From positions 137,351,596 to 137,415,595 of the forward strand of contig CM066045.1 of the NCBI GenBank assembly GCA_033557465.1: a stretch of 64,000 bases of DNA. The letters are read 5' to 3'. The position numbers and the translations under genes are program-made. Below, piece by piece: positions 56,335-64,000 of the stretch. The DNA is from Ichthyophis bannanicus (Eukaryota; Chordata; Amphibia; Gymnophiona; Ichthyophiidae). The notes beneath the pieces were generated by a model, which saw only the letters and a list, made by a program, of their open reading frames with translations, did not search any database and was not told the origin of the DNA. Within the stretch, counting starts at the first letter, position 1. Each line of letters begins with the position of its first letter.

Positions 56335-56690
56335 AGTATGCAGGCCAAATTTCAGCATCTTTTTTTAAATCCAGATATTCAGTAGCAGTATCTGGACATC
56401 AGCTGCTTCAGAATATCTGGATTTTGCAGTCTTTATTGTGGCTATTTGGACAGCAGTGATATTCAGCCACTATCCAGATAATCCAATCCGCTTAGACTTA
56501 AGACCGCTTTTTACCTAATTTATGTGGGAACTTATCTGGATAGTAGCTCTTTAAACCATTGCTATCCAAATAAGTGCCAGCTCCTCCTCACCTCCACCCA
56601 TGGACCGCTCTGGCACTATCTGGATAGTGCCACGTTGGTCAGAGGACATATTCAGGATATTGGCACTGAATATTAGGACAGGTGTGTCTC
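56335..56690. repeat. MITE-like repeat with repeated 'ATATTCA' and 'ATCTGGAT' motifs
   Basis: CCAGATATTCAGTAGCAG, CAGAATATCTGGATTTTGC, GTGATATTCAGCCACTATCC, ACTATCTGGATAGTGCC. Partly self-complementary; relatives at 18385-18500 and 25205-25640. Confidence 0.5.
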
Positions 56691-56869
56691 AAGGACTGGG
56701 TTGAGAATCACTGCTCTAGGCTAATGGGCTGTTATTGTTGTTGCTTTTTAATTTAGTAAAATTTATCTAAAATGCTTTCTGTCTCACATGTGGTGGTTTT
56801 TTTTGTGCCTTCAAGTCAGTTCCTGGGTTTTGTGCCAGCAGTTCCTGGGTTTTCTTGGCAGTGTGACTG

Positions 56870-56994
56870 GAAGTAGATTGCCAGGCCTTTCTTCTAAGGC
56901 AATGGAGGGTTAAGTGACTTGCCCAAGGCCGCAAGGAGTGCCAGTGGGAATCGAACCCTGGTCTCTTGGTTACTAAGCCAGTGCTGTAATCATA
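56870..56994 (-). repeat. CORE-SINE fragment
   Basis: The minus strand keeps the B-box region GGGTTCGATTCCCACTGG and the core CCTTGGGCAAGTCACTTAAC. The L2-type tail is missing. Confidence 0.65.
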
Positions 56995-57604
56995 GTTTTG
57001 ATTAATATGTAGTGAAAGTGCATGTCCACCGTTGTAGCATGGGCGAAAAAGTACTTACCACACCTTCATGTTGTATGATCATTTGACTCATGTCCTTTTT
57101 TTCAAAGCTCCCTTTCTCAGTCAGGCTTCTCCCTTCAGGAGACAATAATGGGATTATTTAGAAAGAATGTTACTACCCAGTAAAGCTCACACCACACACC
57201 CCTCTGCTTCTGCCAGTTCTTGGGTACAATGGGAGTGATATTAGAATTGGCATCATAGATTATTGTGCAACAATTGGCTACAGGCACTCAGGAGTATTTA
57301 CAGCACTGTATGCCTGCTGCCTTGGCAGAAAAGACCAACTGAAATCATCCTAAAACAAATACAAATGGTATGAGACGACTAAGCAGCCATTGAGAGGTCA
57401 AGCAAGGCCGTCAATGCTGAGAAATGATTCTCTGCAGGAGGGCCACAGGTAAATAAGCAATACTTCCTCATTCCCCATTTCTCTCATAAGAACATAAGAT
57501 ATGCCATACTGGGTCAGGCCAAGGTCCATCAAGCCCAGTATCCTGTTTCCAACAGTGGCCAATCCAGGCCACAAGTACCTGGCAGGTTCCCAAAGAGGCA
57601 TACA

Positions 57605-57937
57605 CAGGGCCGGCTCATCTACTAGGCAAGCTAAGCGGCCAGTCCAGGTAGGAGGCAGCAGTGGCACACATGATTGGCTGCGCTGCGCTGCGCTGCTATC
57701 CCCAGCTGCCGCTGATTCCGTTTGGGGATCAGAAGCAGCAGCCCACATGTGCTGAAAGACATGTCCTGCTGCGGGCAAAAAAACAGCTTCAAAAAGCCAC
57801 CACTTTTTGAAATATTGCCTCTTCCCGCCTCCTCCTCCCGATTCAGGATGGGCAGCCGCAGGGGGCAGCATCTGAGGGGAGGACGGTAAGGCCATGGGTT
57901 TCTACCTAGGGTAGAAGAAACCCTTGGGCAGGCCCTG
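57605..57937. repeat. hAT-type MITE (333 bp)
   Basis: Inverted ends CAGGGCCGGCTC and GGGCAGGCCCTG. Flanked by GGCATACA (57597-57604) and GGCACATA (57938-57945), an 8-bp duplication with two changes. The uninterrupted CR1 text is seen at 3035-3050. No coding capacity; open frames across it are fortuitous. Confidence 0.75.
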
Positions 57938-58234
57938 GGCACATAGGTTCTTCAATGCTTGTCCTGAGGTAAGCAGTGGATTTCTCGGGTCCTCTTTTAA
58001 TAATGGCTTATGGACCTTTTCTCCAGGGGGTGTCCAAACCTTTTTTAAACCAAGCTACACTAACAGCTTTTACTACATCCTCTGGTAACGAATTCCAAGT
58101 TTGATTATGCGTTGAGTGAAAAAATTTTCTCTTATTAGTCTTAAAGGGGTTGCATTCTAGCTTCATTGTGTGTCCTCTAGTCTTTCTACTTTTTGAAGCC
58201 GCAAACAACCGAGCTACATTTACCCATTCCACTC

Positions 58235-59187
58235 TATTCTTTTTAACATCTTTGTTAGTGATATAGCGGAAGGGCTGTTGGGTAAGGTTTGCCTCTTTGC
58301 GGATGATACCAAAATCTGCAATAGAGTAGACACCCAGGAAGGTATAGAAAACATGAGGAGGGATCTAGCTAAGCTTGAAGAATGGTCTAGAATTTGGCAG
58401 CTGGGATTTAATATTAAAAAATGTAAGGTCATGCATTTAGGCTGCAGCAATCCAAGGGAGCAATATAGTATAGGGGGTGAAGTACTTTTGTCCACTAAAG
58501 AAGAGCGGAACCTAGGCGTGGTTATGTCTGATGATCTTAAAGTAGCTAAACAGGTAGAAAAGGCGACGGCAAAAGCTAGAAGGATGCTTGGGTGCATACG
58601 GAGAGGAATGGCTAGCAGAAAAAAGGAGGTGATAATGCCTCTGTATAAGTCTTTGGTGCAATCTCATTTGGAGCATAGTGTGCAATTCTGGAGACCGCAC
58701 CTTCAAAAGGATGTGAACAGGATGGAGTCGGTGCAGAGGGTGGCTACTAAAATGATTAGTGGTCTTCATTATAAAGCATATGAGGACAGACTGACGGATC
58801 TTAATATGTACACCTTAGAGGAAAGGCAGGATAGAGGTGATATGATTGGGATGTTTAAATACCTCCATGGCATAAATGTTCAGGGAGAGAGCCTCTTTCA
58901 ATTGAAAGCAAGTTCTGCTATGAGGGGACATGGGATGAGGGTGAAGGGAGGTAGATTCAGGAGTGATATGCGGAAATATTTCTTTATGGAAAGAGTAGTG
59001 GATCCGTGGAATAGTCTCCCAGTGGAGGTGGTAGAGATGAGGACAGTAACTGAATTCAAAAAAGCATGGGACAAACACAGAGGATCTCTAAAGGTAAAAA
59101 GGGGACCGTTGTAGTTGTTGATATGGAAGGACAGACTAGATAGACCATGTGATCTTTTTCTGTCATCATATTTCTCTGTTTCTATTC
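58235..59187 (+). mobile_element. CR1 LINE, family 3, 3' part with 278-codon open frame
   Basis: 5'-truncated in the RT palm. The frame 58278-59114 is fully open for 278 codons and starts with the active site (LFADDTKICNRVDTQEG). It continues LEEWSRIWQLGFNIKKCKVM, MLGCIRRGMASRKKEVIMPL, SHLEHSVQFWRPHLQKDVN, GDMIGMFKYLHGINVQGESL and ends EFKKAWDKHRGSL. The 3' UTR ends at TCTCTGTTTCTAT. The open frame suggests a fairly recent insertion. It lies inside the minus-strand family 1 CR1. No start region, so no functional protein is expected. Confidence 0.85.
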
Positions 59188-59784
59188 ATTAATTGATAGA
59201 CCTCTATCATATCACTCCTCAGCTGTATCTTTTCCAAATTGAAGAGCCCAACCTTTTAAGCTTCTCCTCATAGGGGTATCCTTCCATTCCCTTTGCCATT
59301 TTTGTTGCTCTTCTTTGTATCTTTTCTAATTCAGCTTTTTAAGATATGGTGGCAGAATTGCACACAATATTCAAGGCGCGGTCACACCGTGGAATGGTGA
59401 GGAGGCATTATGATATCCTTTGTTTTATTCCCCATTCCTTTCCTTATGATTCCTAGCATTCTATTTGTTTTCTTGGTTGCCACTGCACACTGGGCGGAGG
59501 GTTTCAAAGTAATCCATGATGACACTTAAATCTTTTTCCTGAATGGTATTTTCTAATGTGGAACCTTGCATTGTGTTACCATAGTTTGGGTTGTTCTTTC
59601 CTAGGTACATAACTTTACACTTGTCCGCATTAAATTTCATATGCCATTTGGACGGCCAGTCTTCCAATTTTTCAAGATTCTCTTGCAATTTTTCACAATC
59701 CTCTTGCTTTTTAACAACTTTGAATAATTTTGTGTCATCTGCAAATTTTATCACCTCACTCATTGGGGTATGTTTACTAAACGT

Positions 59785-61322
59785 TCTTAATGTTGTGATA
59801 AGGAAGCTTATCATAGCTCAGGTAGGAGCTATAGAAAAGATGATGTGACTCTGAACAAGCAACCTGTCAGTTCTGGTAGAAGCAAGAAAACAGAGTTTTC
59901 ACATAAAAGACTACCAGTCCCAGAATGCACCAGGTTTCCAGCAGCCATGAGAGGGGCTGAAGTGAGAGAATGTGTGTGCAATCAAGAGAGCTATGAGGTA
60001 ATCCCTAAGCACTCATCTCAAAGGGCAGGGCCTGATTCAACACAGCTGCGCTGTGTTAGGGAGCAGCACACATTAGAACAGGATAAGAATAGAGCTTATT
60101 CTTCAGATAATAGCTACAGAGGGAGGAAGAGATACAGAGACAGCAACGGCTACAAGCACCAGTATCACCTGGAGAAACAGAAGCCAAGCCAAGCAGATAG
60201 AGAGAGAAGGAAACTCTCTGGAAGGAAGAGAAGAAAGGCCATTGGAAGGTCTGGGAGATTCCAAGGCAGTACTCATACTGGGAGGTATTCCAAAAGCCAG
60301 CAGAGTCCATTGGACTGGATTCAGCCAGAGGAATGGAGTGGCAGAGATAGGAATCACCAGTGGCTACCTGGAAGAGAGAAGACTGCATGTGGAAGGGACT
60401 TTCAGACCAAGGCCAGAAGGTATGTGAGAGAAGATCCAGCGTCCAGGGATCAAGATTGGAAGGCTGGACATCAGAATTGGATTACATATTGGCCAGGCTA
60501 TACAGAGAGAAATAATGATAGCAGGAGAGGCTCAGGTATGAACACTGATCCAGACCCTATCTATAATAGAGAATGGCAGCAAGGGAATAAGCATTCTCAT
60601 GATAGTGCCTTAATGAAAGACTCATCTGTGCCAATGTATGATATTGACCCTATGATTGTTGATGCAGGGGGAAATACAGCAGATGAAACTATTTACATGG
60701 ACTGTTCTTTATCTAAATGCTATTGCTAGTTTTCTCTGAGCAAACACATCAGCCATCACAAAGAAACCTAACTTTATTTCCACTGCAAACAGCTCTTAAA
60801 GCAGGATTTGGGCTCACACAGTAGCAGCCAGCCAGCTAAAGGCTTTCAGCTGGTCCATTGATAGTAATTAGGGCTGCACCTGATTGTGTGTGTGAGCAAG
60901 GGAGAATCACTGCTGAGATCGGCGTGGAAAATAAGCAGAAGTTAACCTAACCAGCAAAGTTTATTCTTTACTTTGTGCCTTTGTATTTGGTAATTATTTG
61001 CTAAGAAAACATTAGCTAATTGCCTGACAAGCTGAAGGTTGTTTTCTGGTTTACTTTGTGACTTTTTGTTATCCATTTAAACACTGCAAGCAAGTAACCT
61101 CATTTATATGGCTATCAAGCATACATGTGCTGGGTGAATTAAACCCCATCAATAAAAGAAGTATTTTATTGATCTTACCACTTGGTTTCACAACTCAAAT
61201 TATTGTCATCAGCTGTGTTTGGGAGTGAATGAACTACAATACCCACAATACTTTGCAGGAATCATATGAATATATGCATCGTCAAGATTGTGTAAGTTCT
61301 CACCCTAGGCAGCCGTCTGACA
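59785..61322 (+). mobile_element. LTR-like insertion (~1.5 kb) with internal ORF
   Basis: Interrupts the left arm of copy D. ACGT is found at 59781-59784 and 61323-61326, a possible 4-bp duplication. The 5' end is TCTTAATGTTGTGATAAGGA (a TG start 6 nt in) and the 3' end GCCGTCTGACA. AATAAA at 61151-61156 precedes the end by about 170 nt. The termini resemble those of 33749-35366 (TTGTSATRA ... CTGAC[GA]ACA). No RT or integrase. Boundaries are approximate. Confidence 0.5.
59845..60729 (+). CDS. Unrecognised 294-residue basic protein inside LTR-like element
   Basis: Open frame of 294 codons starting about 60 nt inside the element. Residues 1-150 are rich in Arg, Lys, Ser and Gln (YRGRKRYRDSNGYKHQYHLE, RKLSGRKRRKAIGRSGR). 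Residues 150-240 are Trp- and Arg-rich (DWIQPEEWSGRDRNHQW, RDQDWKAGHQNWITYW). The last 50 are acidic and end MYDIDPMIVDAGGNTADETI followed by YMDCSLSKCYC. The order basic-to-acidic and the final MDC[TS]L motif match the 385-residue ORF at 34140-35297, but elsewhere I see little alignment. No known domain. Confidence 0.45.
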   Translation: MTLNKQPVSSGRSKKTEFSHKRLPVPECTRFPAAMRGAEVRECVCNQESYEVIPKHSSQRAGPDSTQLRCVREQHTLEQDKNRAYSSDNSYRGRKRYRDSNGYKHQYHLEKQKPSQADRERRKLSGRKRRKAIGRSGRFQGSTHTGRYSKSQQSPLDWIQPEEWSGRDRNHQWLPGREKTACGRDFQTKARRYVREDPASRDQDWKAGHQNWITYWPGYTERNNDSRRGSGMNTDPDPIYNREWQQGNKHSHDSALMKDSSVPMYDIDPMIVDAGGNTADETIYMDCSLSKCYC

Positions 61323-64000
61323 ACGTGCGCTCCGCGCAATTAGTGCACGCTAAGGTACCTTAGCGCACGCTAATGATGCTTTACGGGGCAAAAATGCGCT
61401 CTAGTGCACGCTCACGCGCGCAGCAGCACAAACGAGCGCTGAAGGCGGGGAAAGGCTCCCAGAGGGCAGAGGAAGGCTCCCCAGGGGCAGAGAGAAGGGG
61501 TCAATGGGTGGAGAGTGGGAGGGGAGAGGCTCCTCGCACACTAACAAGGTGAAATTCGAGGCCAAAACTAACGCAAGTGAAAACCTCGCGTTAGAGCCGA
61601 TTTAAAGGGAAGAGAAACCATTTCTGTCAGCAATGTACAGCAAAACCAGGGAAACCTACAAAAAAAGTGATAAATGTGATACATGTGCACAGAACAAAAG
61701 TACAAATAAACATTGAAAAGGACCCCAACAAAATAAAAAAAAATCATAATCAAGCTGGGCAATAGTGATAGTAATGGTAAACATCAAAACACACTCCCAA
61801 GAAAGCCCCAAAAAATAAATATGAATTTTGGAAGGGTCTACGCTCCGTCCCCATACAAGGTGAATGATCCCACAGTGAAATAGCACTGATCAGGGTTTCC
61901 CTCTCCATTGGACAAGTTACCTATGGCATGCACATGTTCCACAACAGCAGGGCGGGCATGTCAGAATGGGCAACTGGACAGATGCTGGGAAATGGGATAC
62001 AGAGTGCTGCAGGCGACACATGCTGTGGTGCAGCTGGGACACAGTGCGGACTAGGCAGATGCCTAGATGGCACTTAGGAATGCTGAAACTGAACAGCAAC
62101 CAGACAGCAACTGATGAGGGCCCAACATGGGCACGAGAGTGTCTATCACAGTGTCACAGGGGATAGTACCCAGCAGGTACCCCCAAGGGCACAGAACATT
62201 GGCAGGCGGTGTTGGGGGGCAGCGTGGATGCCTATGCAGGCACCCCTACCCCAGAGCACGCACCATAAGCAGCCACCTACCTGCACACTGGATGGCTTGA
62301 GACTGCACACCACCAGCACCACCAGCAGAAGGGCATGTCAGCATGGTGGCAGAGGGATATTGGTGGTGGAGGGGGGCAGTGGCAGCTGCCCAGAGCCGAC
62401 CATGGCCTAGCCCTGTGTAGGTGGGTGCCATGCACTGCAACAGACAGGCTCTGTCTGACAAACAACCATGGTATCTCCAGGGACTGCACTGTCTCTGTGA
62501 GCACTGTGTGGTGCGGTGAACACAGCCAGTGTGTTCAGGAGCAGAAGGTCACAAGTGCAAGTCCCAGCTGGGGCTACTGCCAATCCAGTCCCCATATTTT
62601 ACCCGCTACTAAACCGTGATAGTAAGGACAAACCTTTATTGCAGAGAACATACTCATGGTTCAAATGCCTATATTTTACCCCACCGAGCACAGACCCCAG
62701 AAACATGTGCATTACCTAGAGCAGAATTCCCCAAATGTAGTCCTGGTGGGCCTGTCTCCAATAGAAGGCCATGTCAGCATGGTGGCGGAGGGGGACTGGT
62801 GGTGGAGGGGGCAGTGGCAGCTGCCCAGAGCAGACCATGGCCTAGCCCTGTGAAGGTGGGTACCATGCACTGCAACAGACAGGCCCTGCCGGACAAACAG
62901 TCATGGTATCATCAGGGAATGCACTGTCTCTGTGGCAACACGGTGGTGCAGTGCACACAACCAGTGTGTTTGGAGGCAGAAGGTCACAGGTTCAAGCCCC
63001 AGCTATGGTGCCTGCCAACCCAGTCCCCATATTTTACCCACTACTACAACGTGCTAATACAGATAGAACGTTTAGTGCAGATGACGTAAACATGCCCAAA
63101 ACACCTACATTTTACCCTACAGAGCAAAGACACCATAATCAGGAGCATTACCTAGGGCAGAGTCTCCCAAATGCAGTCCTGGAGGGCCAAACACCATTCA
63201 AGTTCCATGCTGCCTCTAATAAAGATGCCTGTGCTGCATATCTATGCACCACCCCCATGGTATGCAGATGTATCTCATGCATATTCATGAGGGACAGCAT
63301 GAAAACCCGAACAGTGTTTGGCACACCAGGACTGGAGTTGGGAACCTCTGCCGTAAAGCAGCAGCCACAGGAGCAGTCACACCCACACCCACAGGCTCCA
63401 TTAGCCAATGCCTCCTGGAGAGGCAGGACATTGGGCCCTGCGTGCATCTCCCAATACTAGCACTTGCATACCTTAGCAATGCCACCCTACACCTGGGAAT
63501 ATGGTACACAGCTATCAAACGTTTGCTATGATTACTGGCAGATAGCAATTCCTATGTTAAGCACAGTTTGCTGATTGAGCTCCATCATAGCAACCTTTCT
63601 GATGTCTGTGGAGTGTGCTTCAGTTCTGGTCTCTGATAGTGTTTACCACCCTGGGGAGTGACCCCCAACAGTATTGTGTACCATATCCATGCCTGCACTA
63701 TGCCCAGGACTGGTGTGGTGGCCAGGGCTGCTAAACTCCTCTAGAGTAGCACAATGCTGGCATAGGTGTGGGAGTGTGTGTCTGTCTATCCAGTGTGTGG
63801 TGGCTGCAAACACCCTCCACAGCCCACACTGCCAGCACTGTTGCCAGTATTGGCCTGCCAATGTGCATAATGAGGAGCAAGGTACCATGGGTATAGCCCG
63901 GACAGGGTGGCCTGGCCAGGATGCATCTGCACAGGGCATAGGGCACTGGCTGGGACATTGTAGTGCCCGGCCACCACCTGCACAGGCAGGGTGGCCACAG

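Larger units (their letters stand above)
57485..59764 (-). mobile_element. CR1 LINE, family 1, interrupted
   Basis: 3' UTR from 57485 (AACATAAGATATGCCATACT) to 58000, coding C-terminal end at 58232-58008 ([33 protein letters not shown]), then a family 3 CR1 (58235-59187), then RT C-terminal coding at 59814-59461 (KLEDWPSKWHMKFNADKCKV). It ends at 59764 where Harbinger-like copy D starts. A hAT-type MITE sits at 57605-57937. Confidence 0.82.
59765..64000. mobile_element. Large non-autonomous Harbinger-like element, copy D (runs off window)
   Basis: Left end GGGGTATGTTTACTAAACG at 59765, after CATT where the CR1 text expects TTA, so the left duplication is slightly decayed. A 1.5-kb LTR-like insertion (about 59785-61322) splits the left arm. 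The CpG-rich zone then resumes (GGGTCAATGGGTGGAGAGTG at about 61498), followed by CTGTCAGCAATGTACAGC. Two ~437-bp direct repeats (from 62333 and 62770) each hold a tRNA-like segment (62500-62573, 62937-63008), and a palindromic-MITE fragment lies at 63150-63345. The right end is outside the window. Closest to copy A. Confidence 0.75.

Noticed and set aside
57398..57942. Minus-strand frames of 165 and 103 codons as a small gene
   Set aside because: They cover a hAT-type MITE with an 8-bp target duplication plus CR1 3' UTR.

Overview
The window reads as repeat-rich, non-genic DNA from a vertebrate with a large genome. It holds a dense, multiply nested graveyard of CR1, L2 and L1 LINEs, DIRS tyrosine-recombinase retrotransposons, CORE-SINEs, and Harbinger-, hAT- and piggyBac-type DNA elements. 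DIRS elements are absent from birds and mammals. Their combination with several CR1 families and CORE-SINE/L2 tails points to an amphibian (a caecilian is my best guess) or a non-avian reptile. This is inference only. I find no convincing host exon, no functional RNA gene and no CRISPR array, and every LINE/DIRS reading frame seen is broken.

Layout. 1-1035: 3' end of a CR1 (+). 1036-2362: L2 reverse-transcriptase fragment and a CORE-SINE (both -). 2925-8050: a nearly full-length CR1 (-) interrupted by an unidentified insert, an L2-type tail and a 362-bp insertion that carries a hammerhead-ribozyme-like fold. 8135-9440: duplicated AT-rich segment split by a CR1 tail. 11343-16974: a structurally complete DIRS-type element (gag, RT/RNase H/methyltransferase-like, tyrosine recombinase, inverted terminal repeats and internal complementary region) sitting in a minus-strand CR1. 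18500-24410: L1 ORF1 remnant, CR1 tails, a palindromic TA-flanked foldback and a remnant of an uncharacterised protein family. 26607-27945: CR1 carrying a 337-bp Harbinger-like MITE. 28100-31000: purine-rich and pyrimidine-rich minisatellites and a DIRS gag start.

31127-40305: a long CR1 (+) with an esterase-type ORF1 and an endonuclease/RT ORF2. It is split by a 1.6-kb solo-LTR-like insertion containing a 385-codon ORF and by a 3.6-kb Harbinger-like element (copy A). It lies between two DIRS pieces (30.8-31.1 and 40.3-41.8 kb). 41.8-42.9 kb: L2. 42.9-54.2 kb: one L1 ORF2 cut into three pieces by two large Harbinger-like elements (B, 4309 bp; C, 4261 bp). 54.2-55.8 kb: L2. 57.5-59.8 kb: CR1 (-) with a hAT-type MITE and a second CR1 (+) inside it. 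59765 to the window end: a fourth Harbinger-like element (D) whose left arm holds a second LTR-like insertion with a 294-codon ORF.

Most unusual content: (1) a family of 3.6-4.3-kb transposase-less elements with Harbinger-type ends and 3-bp target duplications, each built from tRNA-like A-box/B-box modules in both orientations; (2) two LTR-like insertions each encoding a basic protein with an acidic tail and a shared terminal MDC[TS]L motif; (3) a hammerhead-like fold in a 29-bp-TIR insertion; (4) two CR1 copies carrying the same Harbinger insertion at the same base, one long and one internally deleted.
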